Both the position numbers and the translations under genes were made by a program. 5,158 nucleotides of DNA, from contig JABMDG010000087.1 of assembly GCA_015904045.1 (NCBI GenBank), positions 1-5,158 on the forward strand, given 5' to 3'. Source of the stretch: Nitrospira sp. (GTDB taxonomy: Bacteria; Nitrospirota; Nitrospiria; Nitrospirales; Nitrospiraceae). This document shows, in pieces, positions 1 to 5,158 of the stretch (its first letter is position 1; the number at the start of each line of letters is the position of its first letter). The notes under the pieces are model-generated. The model was not told where the DNA came from. It ran no database searches and saw only the letters and a list, made by a program, of their open reading frames with translations.

Positions 1-583
1 TTGGCCAGGACGGCTCGCCGGGCTTGCTGCTTTTCCACAGTGCAAAATCCATCGGATGCCGTTTGCGCTCATCTATGTCAACGCGCGCCCCTGCTTGCAA
101 ATCTTCCAACTTTCGCTTCGAGAGGCGGCCGTAGGCCGGATATTTCTCAACCTGAAAGTACACGTCGCCGCCAACCGTGTAGGCCAACCCTTTCGAGATA
201 AGAGCTTCTGTCAGGTTGACGATCTCCGTCATATGCGCCGTGGCTCTCGGCTCTTCCGTTGCGCGTCCGATCCCCAGTCTGCCCATATCTTCATAATAGG
301 CATCGATAAACTTGCCGGTGATCGCCTCACAGGAGACACCCTGCTCATTGGCCCGCTTGATGATTTTGTCATCCACATCGGTGAAATTCTTCACGAAGGT
401 CACGGCATAGCCGCTGTATTCCAAGTATCGGCGGAGCACGTCGAAGACCAGCGCGCTACGCGCATGGCCGATGTGGCAATAGTCGTAGACCGTCACCCCA
501 CACACGTACATGCGGACTTTGTTCGGCTCAATCGGCTCGAAGGGTTCTCGCTTGCCGGTCAGGGTATTAAAAAGCTGGAGCAT
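1..583 (-). CDS. cysS: Cysteine--tRNA ligase, N-terminal part (cut by window edge)
   Basis: Cytoplasmic class I aminoacyl-tRNA synthetase that charges tRNA-Cys with cysteine using ATP. The reverse strand from the ATG at 583 is open to the window edge and gives 194 codons of a family usually near 460-490 residues. It begins MLQLFNTLTGKREPF. The first zinc ligand (Cys28, in the CGVTVYD segment) and the HIGH signature at residues 37-40 are both present, followed by the conserved FVKNFTDVDDKIIKRA stretch. The KMSKS loop and the remaining zinc ligands lie beyond the edge. The start sits 4 nt past the dedA stop (TAA at 590-588) and has no Shine-Dalgarno sequence, so translation probably depends on ribosomes finishing dedA. 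Identity is very secure; the exact start is fairly secure because family members begin at this point. Confidence 0.96.
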   Translation of the reverse strand, partial: MLQLFNTLTGKREPFEPIEPNKVRMYVCGVTVYDYCHIGHARSALVFDVLRRYLEYSGYAVTFVKNFTDVDDKIIKRANEQGVSCEAITGKFIDAYYEDMGRLGIGRATEEPRATAHMTEIVNLTEALISKGLAYTVGGDVYFQVEKYPAYGRLSKRKLEDLQAGARVDIDERKRHPMDFALWKSSKPGEPSWP

Positions 584-587
584 GGGA

Positions 588-1236
588 TTACGATCGAGAA
601 TTGACGACCCGCCTCGGCCAATGCGACCAGAGAAAGTAACCTAGAGCCAGGGCAAGCACGATTCCAATGACAACGTCGAACTGATGGAAATAGCCCCGCA
701 GATTGTCCCACTCTTCACCCATGCGGACACCGATGTACGCCAGCAGATAGCACCACGGCAGGGCTCCGATAAAGGTAAAAATCACGAATCGGGGAAAGTT
801 CATCCTCGCGATCCCGGCCGGTAACGAAATAAACGTCCGAACGACCGGCAACATCCGGCCAAAAAAAAACGGCGGCTTCTCCATACTTCGCAAACCATCG
901 GTCGGCGACATCGAGATCATGATGAGAGACCAGGAAATACCGCCCATACCGCTCGACGAAGGGGCGGCCGCCCCACACGCCCGCATAGTACGCGACGATC
1001 GATCCGAGCACATTGCCCACGGCTCCGGCCAATGTGACTCCCAGCAACGTGAACTGCCCGGTCGTCACCAGGTAGCCGGAAAACGGCATGATAATCTCGC
1101 TCGGCAACGGAATGCAGGCGCTTTCGATCGCCATCGTCAGCAGAATTCCGCTGTAACCCATCAACGAGATCGTGCTGATCACGAACTTACTCAGCTCGGT
1201 GATGATCCATTCGATCACGTTCCCAATCATGCTCAT
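588..1236 (-). pseudogene. DedA-family inner-membrane protein, frameshifted in a T9 run
   Basis: DedA/SNARE-associated family membrane protein; known members act in membrane homeostasis and lipid or undecaprenyl-phosphate transport. The substrate here cannot be told. The ATG at 1236-1234 overlaps the surE stop as ATGA and has AAAGGA six bases upstream, which decides the start. Frame one runs from 1236 to the stop at 717-715 and carries the N-terminal half: a hydrophobic segment, the family stretch ESACIPLPSEIIMPFSGYL (residues 38-56) and WFAKYGEAAVFF (114-125). The conserved continuation GRMLPVVRTFISLPAGIARM, with the two key arginines (127 and 133 after correction), lies in another frame, which ends at 588. 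Removing one T from the nine at 869-861 restores one 215-residue protein, a normal family length. No other damage is visible. It may be a true mutation, an assembly error or a slippage site. Confidence 0.88.
861..869 (-). repeat. Nine-T homopolymer at the dedA frameshift
   Basis: The dedA coding strand reads GTT followed by seven more T and then GG, nine T in total. Eight T would keep the DedA reading frame (Val-Phe-Phe-Gly-Arg); nine T gives Val-Phe-Phe-Trp and a stop 48 codons later. Runs of this length are prone to sequencing miscalls, replication slippage and RNA polymerase slippage. Confidence 0.95.
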
Positions 1237-2078
1237 CGCCGGTCCTTTGAGCGGTTGGGGGATCCTCCGGCCGCCTTCTCGCGCCTGGCCCGCAGCCCAG
1301 GCTCCCACGCTCTGAAGCGATCCAACACTCCGTAATGCGTGCTGTCGAGTCTGATGGGAGTCAGCGACGCGGCGCCCTCGGCAATGGCCTCATGGTCCGC
1401 ATCTTTGCTGCGGCTCCAGGAAATGCGGGTCCCGGCGATCCAATAGTAGTTGCGCCCATGAGGGTCAACTTTTTCGACGATCGGATTGTCGAACCGCCGG
1501 CGGCTCAGACAGGTCACACGCACGCCGCTCGTCGCACCCAACGGCTGATCCGGGATATTCAGATTGAGCAGCGTTTCTTCCGGCAAGCCTTGTTCGAGAA
1601 TGAGCCGCGCCACCCGGACGGCATAATGTGCGCCGACGGCGAAGCGAAACCGCTCCCGCCCTTCTTGCGAGACCGCCATTGACGGCACGCCGAGTATCGT
1701 CCCTTCCACCGCCGCCGACACCGTACCCGAATACAGCACATCATCACCTAGATTCACTCCCTTATTGATACCGGACACGAGCAGATGCGGGCGCTGGGGC
1801 ATGATTTTGAGCAGCGCCAAGTTGACGCAATCTACCGGTGTGCCGTTGACGGAATAGGTTCGTTTCGCTGCTTGATGGACCCGCAGCGGCTTATGGAGCG
1901 TCACGGCATGCGCGACCGCCGTGCGCTCTCTGTCGGGAGCGACCACCCACACGTCTCCAAGTTTTGAGAGGGCGGACGCCAAGACCGTCAGACCGGCGGA
2001 CTGGATGCCGTCGTCATTGGTAACGAGAATTCGGATGCGGCCGGGCGGCATAAAAAAAGCTGCGTAGCGCAGCTCCAT
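1233..2078 (-). CDS. surE: 5'/3'-nucleotidase SurE
   Basis: Metal-dependent nucleoside monophosphate phosphatase of the SurE family, cytoplasmic, usually linked to stationary-phase or stress survival. The 281-residue frame has the family blocks in order: ILVTNDDG (18-24, metal ligands Asp22 and Asp23), VVAPDRERTAVAHA (45-58), NGTPVDCV (78-85) and SGINKGVNLGDDVLYSGTV (102-120, with Asn105 as ligand). The position of the serine metal ligand of E. coli SurE is Thr53 here. The protein is longer than E. coli SurE (253) because of a basic C-terminal tail and about 13 extra N-terminal residues. The start is uncertain: ATG 2078 and ATG 2051 (giving MPPGRIRILVTNDDG) are in frame, neither has a clear Shine-Dalgarno sequence, and a terminator-like hairpin lies between them. 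The stop overlaps the dedA start. The function is secure. Confidence 0.95.
   Translation of the reverse strand: MELRYAAFFMPPGRIRILVTNDDGIQSAGLTVLASALSKLGDVWVVAPDRERTAVAHAVTLHKPLRVHQAAKRTYSVNGTPVDCVNLALLKIMPQRPHLLVSGINKGVNLGDDVLYSGTVSAAVEGTILGVPSMAVSQEGRERFRFAVGAHYAVRVARLILEQGLPEETLLNLNIPDQPLGATSGVRVTCLSRRRFDNPIVEKVDPHGRNYYWIAGTRISWSRSKDADHEAIAEGAASLTPIRLDSTHYGVLDRFRAWEPGLRARREKAAGGSPNRSKDRR
1243..1248 (-). promoter_or_regulatory. Ribosome binding site that sets the dedA start
   Basis: AAAGGA lies six bases before the ATG at 1236, inside the last codons of surE. It excludes the longer open frame, which would begin at 1308 inside surE, and fits the ATGA stop/start overlap. Confidence 0.8.
2052..2074 (-). 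terminator. Terminator-like hairpin at the surE start
   Basis: On the minus strand AGCTGCG, loop CTA, then CGCAGCT form a perfect 7-bp stem, followed by six further T and then ATG. This has the form of an intrinsic terminator for transcripts coming from tRNA-Pro. It is the only such structure between the tRNA end and surE, and it falls within codons 2-9 of the longer surE frame. It could end the tRNA transcript, act as an attenuator for surE, or be chance. The shape is clear; the role is inferred. Confidence 0.5.
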
Positions 2079-2126
2079 GTTTCAAGGCTGAAGAATCGGG
2101 GCCGAGTCTTCGACTTTCTTCTTTGT

Positions 2127-2156
2127 CTCAGTCCTCAGCACTCGACACTCAGCACT
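2127..2156 (-). repeat. Degenerate 7-bp tandem repeat between tRNA-Pro and surE
   Basis: Reading the minus strand there are four consecutive heptamers, AGTGCTG, AGTGTCG, AGTGCTG and AGGACTG, then a partial AG. Units one and three are identical; the others differ at two positions. It starts 8 nt past the encoded CCA of the tRNA. No function is assigned. Confidence 0.7.
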
Positions 2157-2163
2157 GTGTTGT

Positions 2164-2240
2164 TGGTCGGGGCGGCGGGATTTGAACCCACGACCACTCG
2201 CACCCCAAGCGAGTACGCTACCGGGCTGCGCTACGCCCCG
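2164..2240 (-). tRNA. tRNA-Pro (anticodon GGG), CCA encoded
   Basis: The minus strand folds as a complete 77-nt tRNA. The acceptor stem CGGGGCG pairs with CGCCCCG over 7 bp. The D arm begins GCGC, and the anticodon arm is CTCGC, loop TTGGGGT, GCGAG, with anticodon GGG at 2206-2204, reading CCC and CCU proline codons. The T arm is GTGGG, loop TTCAAAT, CCCGC. Discriminator A is at 2167 and a genome-encoded CCA at 2166-2164. It lies between the merR gene and surE on the same strand. A weak promoter candidate sits about 30-60 nt upstream; otherwise it may be processed from the ihfA-merR transcript. Confidence 0.97.
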
Positions 2241-2270
2241 ACGTGGTCTCTATCGATTAATATCGCTACT

Positions 2271-2300
2271 ATTGTCCCTTGCGGCACTATGGAAAGGCAA
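2271..2300 (-). promoter_or_regulatory. Weak promoter candidate before tRNA-Pro
   Basis: TTGCCT (2300-2295) and GACAAT (2276-2271) are separated by 18 nt and each match four of six sigma-70 consensus bases. They would start RNA about 25-30 nt before the tRNA. This is a chance-level match, supported only by its position. Confidence 0.25.
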
Positions 2301-2320
2301 TGGGAAGGTTGTGTGCGCCC

Positions 2321-2671
2321 CTACCGGGCATGCGACTCAATGATTTTCACAATGGCTTGCAAATCGCCCCTGAGTTTCTTGGCCATCTCCTTCGGAGGCA
2401 ACGGCCGGGATGCAGCCCGCCCACGCCTGGCCCAATAGCGCTTCACCCCTTCCAATGTATGCCCTTCCTCATAGAGCATGCGCTTAATTTCCACTACGGT
2501 CTCAATGTCTCGCTGCACATACAGCCGCTGATTTCCTCTGCTTTTCTTGGGCTTGAGAAAACTGAATTCGGATTCCCAGAACCGCAGCACGTAGGCCGGC
2601 AGTTTGGTCATCCGGCTTACTTCCCCGATTTTATAGAAAATTTTGCTTCCCAGCCTGGGCTCAGTTCCCAT
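2321..2671 (-). CDS. Small MerR-family transcriptional regulator
   Basis: DNA-binding protein of the MerR superfamily, 116 residues. The winged helix-turn-helix fills the first two thirds: [21 protein letters not shown] (13-33) is the helix-turn-helix, and [11 protein letters not shown] (41-51) is the wing with its usual G-x-x-R-x-Y pattern. A helical linker, [20 protein letters not shown] (61-80), follows. The rest is a short charged tail (81-116) with no effector-binding domain and no cysteine, so no metal or drug sensing of the MerR or BmrR kind is expected. The start is set by GAGGG six bases before ATG 2671. It lies 76 nt after ihfA with no terminator seen between, so the two are probably co-transcribed. 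The target genes are unknown. Confidence 0.9.
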   Translation of the reverse strand: MGTEPRLGSKIFYKIGEVSRMTKLPAYVLRFWESEFSFLKPKKSRGNQRLYVQRDIETVVEIKRMLYEEGHTLEGVKRYWARRGRAASRPLPPKEMAKKLRGDLQAIVKIIESHAR

Positions 2672-2747
2672 GACCGGCCCTCAGTCACGCTTCACGGCAC
2701 CAATGAGGGATGCGAGAAGGAAGCGGGTGGTTGTGTTCAGCATTCTG

Positions 2748-3023
2748 CTACGAATTGACGTACTTCTTGAACACTTGGCTTGGGCGGAACGTCACGACAC
2801 GACGGGGCGTAATGCCGATTTCTTCTCCCGTCCGAGGATTCCGGCCTTTGCGGGCGCCCTTGCTGCGCACGACAAAATTGCCGAATCCCGCGATCTTGAC
2901 CGATTCCCCTTTTTGCAACACGGACTTCAACATGTTGAGGACCAGCTCGACGATGTCGGCCGCTTCATTTTTCGAGATGCCGACCTGCTTGAAAATTTCG
3001 TTCGCAATATCAGCCTTCCTCAT
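2748..3023 (-). CDS. ihfA: Integration host factor, alpha-type subunit
   Basis: Nucleoid-associated HU/IHF-family protein that bends DNA sharply in the minor groove as a dimer, normally with an IhfB partner, which is not encoded here. The 91-residue protein starts MRKADIANEIF. It has the family core GFGNF (46-50) and the arm GRNPRTGEEI (60-69), whose Pro63 is the intercalating residue, then RRVVTFRPSQVFKKYVN (74-90). The stretch RRVVTFRP favours the IHF-alpha type over plain HU; DNA sequence specificity cannot be judged from this alone. The start at 3023 is chosen because AAGGGGG lies just upstream at suitable spacing and the frame has no earlier start. Its own promoter candidate is at 3129-3101. 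It is the first gene of the likely ihfA-merR unit. Confidence 0.93.
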   Translation of the reverse strand: MRKADIANEIFKQVGISKNEAADIVELVLNMLKSVLQKGESVKIAGFGNFVVRSKGARKGRNPRTGEEIGITPRRVVTFRPSQVFKKYVNS

Positions 3024-3027
3024 GCAT

Positions 3028-3034
3028 CCCCCTT
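3028..3034 (-). promoter_or_regulatory. Ribosome binding site that selects the ihfA start
   Basis: AAGGGGG is 4 nt from ATG 3023, or 7 nt when counted from AAGG. A second ATG at 3027, out of frame, almost abuts it and would make only a five-codon peptide ending at 3010, so spacing favours the 3023 start. Confidence 0.7.
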
Positions 3035-3100
3035 AGACACCCACTGCCATCCTAATGGCCTATTGCGAGAGGCCCGACCTTCATACGGAGAGTTTAGCTT

Positions 3101-3129
3101 AAGTTACGTAAGGTTATGAGTCCTGTCAA
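3101..3129 (-). promoter_or_regulatory. Sigma-70-type promoter candidate for ihfA
   Basis: A perfect TTGACA (3129-3124), a 17-nt spacer, then TAACTT (3106-3101), which keeps the three most conserved -10 bases (T, A and the final T). It starts 31 nt after the cimA stop and would give a leader of about 70 nt before ihfA. AT-rich sequence lies just upstream. The 8-bp palindrome TTACGTAA (3111-3104) overlaps the upstream edge of the -10 and could be an operator. Confidence 0.5.
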
Positions 3130-3160
3130 GAATAAATTTGGTGAGGCCCCACCCCTGAGG

Positions 3161-4810
3161 TCACTTTTTCGCCAGGAGTTTATATTCGATGCTGTCAGCC
3201 AACGCCTGCCACGTTGCTTCGATAATGTTCTCCGAGACCCCCACTGTTCCCCATTTGTCCTTGTGATCGCCTGACTCGATCAAGACCCGGACTTTGGACT
3301 CCGTGCCTTGATTCGCCGCCAAGACCCGCACCTTATAGTCGAGCAATTTCACTTCCGTGAGTTGCGGGTAAAACTTTTCCAGGGATTTGCGCAACGCATG
3401 GTCCAACGCACTGACCGGCCCTGCTCCAACGGCCGCCGTATGTTCCACCACGTCGCCGACCTTGATCATGACCGTCGCCTCAGAAAACGGGGCGCCGTCA
3501 TCCTGCTTCTTTTCGACGATGACTCGAAATCCCAACAACTGAAACGAGGGCTTGTGGCTCCCCATGGCCTTCCGCATGAGCAGTTCGAAGGAGCCTTCTG
3601 CCCCCTCGAATTGATATCCCTGGCTCTCCCGTTCTTTGAGGGTGTTGATCAACTCATGGACTTTGGAGTGATCCCTCGACAGCTTGATGCCGAAGGCTTC
3701 GATCTTGTCCAGGAGGCCGCTGCGTCCGGCGTAGTCGGAAACCAGGACCCGCTGCCGGTTACCCACTTGCGCCGGATTGATATGTTCGTAGGTCGCCGGA
3801 TTCTTGAGCACGGCATGAATATGAACGCCGCCTTTGTGCGCGAAGGCCGAATCGCCGACATAGGGCTGATGCTTATTGGGTATCAGATTGGCGATCTCGG
3901 CAACAAAACCGGACACTTCCTTCAGCCGACTGAGCCGGTCCGTCAGTGCCGGCCGCTTCATCTTCAATTCCAAATTGGGAACGATCGAACAGAGATTCGC
4001 ATTGCCGCACCGCTCCCCGATGCCGTTGATCGTCCCCTGCACCTGCACGATCCCCGTTTCGATCGCCACCAGCGAATTCGCCACCGCCATGTCGCAATCG
4101 TTGTGCGCATGGATACCCAACGGCACCGGACACTCGCGCCGCACGGTTTCGCAGATCTCCCGGATTTCCCACGGCATAGTCCCGCCGTTGGTGTCACAGA
4201 GAATCACCCGCTCCGCTCCCGCTTCCACTGCTTTGCGGATGGTGTTGAGCGCGTACTCTGGGTTGGTCTTGTACCCGTCGAAAAAATGCTCGGCATCATA
4301 GAACACCCGGCGCCCCTTACTGCGCAGGTAGGCGACCGAATCCCCGATTAATTCCAGATTCTTGACCAGGGAGATGCCGAGGGCGTCGGTGACGTGCAAT
4401 GACCAGGTTTTCCCGAAGAGCGTAATCGTCTTGGTCTCGGCGGCGAGCAACGCCTGGAGATTGGGGTCCTTGCGCACGGAATGGCTTGCCTTCCTCGTCG
4501 AGCCGAACGCGATGACGGTGGCATGCTTCAGTGGAATGGTCTTGATGATCCGGAAGAATTCGATGTCTTTCGGATTCGCTCCCGGCCAGCCGCCTTCGAT
4601 GAAATGGACGCCGAGCTCATCCAGTTTTTGCGCGACGCGAACCTTGTCCTCCGCGGAGAAGCTGACGTCTTCCGCCTGTGCGCCGTCGCGCAAGGTGGTG
4701 TCATAGATTTCCAACTTCGCCGCCTGATCGGCGGACGGTCTGACGACAGAAACCGGAGCCTGTTCACGGACTGCGCGGGACGTACGCGATTGTTTGGTCT
4801 TTCTAGCCAT
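3161..4810 (-). CDS. cimA: (R)-citramalate synthase CimA
   Basis: Condenses acetyl-CoA with pyruvate to (R)-citramalate, the first step of the threonine-independent route to 2-oxobutanoate and isoleucine; cytoplasmic. The protein has 549 residues. A DRE-TIM/HMGL-like barrel begins with DTTLRDGAQ (37-45, metal ligand Asp42). [14 protein letters not shown] (132-145) and [11 protein letters not shown] (171-181) are typical of the CimA-type clade rather than LeuA. HAHND (234-238, with metal ligands His234 and His236) and GERCGNANL (265-273) complete the catalytic core. Residues from about 405 to 545 form the LeuA-type C-terminal domain, where end-product inhibition is usually sensed. The first 32 residues are a basic, low-conservation extension. 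ATG 4810 has a CT-rich upstream and no Shine-Dalgarno sequence. TTG 4714, preceded by AGGCGG, would start near the usual family N-terminus. Homocitrate or isopropylmalate synthase are the less likely alternatives. Confidence 0.92.
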   Translation of the reverse strand: MARKTKQSRTSRAVREQAPVSVVRPSADQAAKLEIYDTTLRDGAQAEDVSFSAEDKVRVAQKLDELGVHFIEGGWPGANPKDIEFFRIIKTIPLKHATVIAFGSTRKASHSVRKDPNLQALLAAETKTITLFGKTWSLHVTDALGISLVKNLELIGDSVAYLRSKGRRVFYDAEHFFDGYKTNPEYALNTIRKAVEAGAERVILCDTNGGTMPWEIREICETVRRECPVPLGIHAHNDCDMAVANSLVAIETGIVQVQGTINGIGERCGNANLCSIVPNLELKMKRPALTDRLSRLKEVSGFVAEIANLIPNKHQPYVGDSAFAHKGGVHIHAVLKNPATYEHINPAQVGNRQRVLVSDYAGRSGLLDKIEAFGIKLSRDHSKVHELINTLKERESQGYQFEGAEGSFELLMRKAMGSHKPSFQLLGFRVIVEKKQDDGAPFSEATVMIKVGDVVEHTAAVGAGPVSALDHALRKSLEKFYPQLTEVKLLDYKVRVLAANQGTESKVRVLIESGDHKDKWGTVGVSENIIEATWQALADSIEYKLLAKK

Positions 4811-5158
4811 AGGGGAGAAAGGGTATCAGGAGCAGGGCTAGGATGTCGAGATGTCAAGGCGTTAGCCGGTCCGTAATCGACGCCTAAGTCCTCGGTGCAT
4901 CATCGTTCAGGTCGCCCGCCAGGTGGCAAATGATAGGCGTTCCTGCACAAATATGCGGAGTCCCCTGGCAAATATGAGGAGTTGGGAAGCTGGCCATCAA
5001 CGAGGCCGACAACTGTAACCGTGGCATCCAACCAGAGCTGCTGGTTGACATCAAGCTGGAATTTCATGGAGACGCTTCAGCCGATGTATATGCCTGATCT
5101 GGACGATTTGGCGACTCTGGGTACTGCAGCCGCAACAACCCTTCTTTCGTCATAGGCG
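4811..5158. other. 348-bp stretch with no recognisable gene
   Basis: No family is recognised in any frame. A perfect TTGACA at 4857-4852 on the minus strand lies 41 nt before cimA, but no acceptable -10 follows at 16-18 nt. There is a 21-bp-phased repeat at 4927-4989 and a 7-bp inverted repeat (CAACCAG/CTGGTTG, 5-nt loop) at 5029-5047 without a T tail. The longest minus-strand open frame is 55 codons (5067-4900). Its start overlaps by ATGA the stop of a second short frame that enters from the window edge. Confidence 0.6.
4927..4989 (+). repeat. Three degenerate direct repeats with 21-bp period
   Basis: CAAATATGCGGAGT (4948-4961) and CAAATATGAGGAGT (4969-4982) match at 13 of 14 bases. A third, weaker copy, CAAATGATAGGCGT (4927-4940), matches the first at 9 of 14. 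The starts are exactly 21 bp apart, which is two helical turns or seven codons. They lie about 120-180 bp upstream of cimA. Confidence 0.65.

Noticed and set aside
56..604. Long plus-strand open frame of 182 codons
   Set aside because: It is antisense to cysS, whose HIGH and zinc motifs are unmistakable; the plus-strand product resembles nothing.
2105..2115. Small hairpin AGTC-TTC-GACT on the plus strand, followed by a pyrimidine run
   Set aside because: A four-pair stem with no gene ending there on the plus strand; expected by chance.
3010..3027. Five-codon mini-ORF (MHEEG) overlapping the ihfA start
   Set aside because: Its ATG is too close to the AAGGGGG ribosome binding site, and so short an overlap readily arises by chance from ATGCATG.
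3140..3153. Possible cimA terminator hairpin (GGTGG/TCACC on the minus strand)
   Set aside because: The stem is only about five pairs including a G-U, and the following AAATTTATTCTT is not a proper T tract. No convincing terminator is seen.
3308..4351. Long plus-strand open frame of 347 codons
   Set aside because: It lies antisense to cimA, which carries all expected catalytic motifs across this span. Long antisense frames are common in GC-rich genes.
4842..4855. Direct repeat GATGTC spaced by 2 bp upstream of cimA
   Set aside because: Two six-base copies are too short to support a binding site without comparison.
5029..5047. Inverted repeat CAACCAG/CTGGTTG considered as a terminator or transposon end
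   Set aside because: There is no T tail, no transposase and no matching second end in the window.
1..5158. CRISPR array, prophage, insertion sequence or toxin-antitoxin system
   Set aside because: No array of repeats and spacers, transposase, integrase, phage or recognisable toxin or antitoxin sequence was found on either strand.

Overview
The window reads almost entirely on the minus strand. It looks like chromosomal housekeeping DNA from a moderately GC-rich bacterium. The order cimA, ihfA, a MerR-type gene, tRNA-Pro, surE, dedA, cysS, together with the protein sequences, points to a Nitrospira-like member of the Nitrospirota. A related ihfA-merR-tRNA-Pro-surE neighbourhood is remembered from Geobacter-type Desulfobacterota. 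The taxonomic call is recall and inference, not a database result.

Layout from right to left, in the direction of transcription. 5158-4811 has no recognisable gene but holds a 21-bp-phased degenerate repeat and tiny open frames. 4810-3161 is cimA, (R)-citramalate synthase. 3160-3024 is a spacer with a good promoter candidate for the next gene. 3023-2748 is ihfA and 2671-2321 is a small MerR-family regulator, probably co-transcribed. 2240-2164 is tRNA-Pro(GGG) with an encoded CCA end. 2163-2079 is a short spacer with a 7-bp tandem repeat. 2078-1233 is surE, whose first codons overlap a terminator-like hairpin. 1236-588 is a DedA-family membrane protein gene overlapping surE by ATGA and broken by a one-base frameshift in a run of nine T. 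583-1 is the first 194 codons of cysS, cut by the window edge.

Functionally the genes are a mix: branched-chain amino acid synthesis (cimA), nucleoid architecture and regulation (ihfA, merR), translation (tRNA-Pro, cysS), nucleotide metabolism or stress survival (surE) and membrane homeostasis (dedA). The packing of surE, dedA and cysS (4-nt overlap, then 4-nt gap) suggests one translationally coupled operon.

I see no new defence, mobile or biosynthetic system. The points most worth checking are the homopolymer frameshift in dedA and its possible effect on cysS, the terminator-like hairpin at the surE start, and the phased repeat upstream of cimA.
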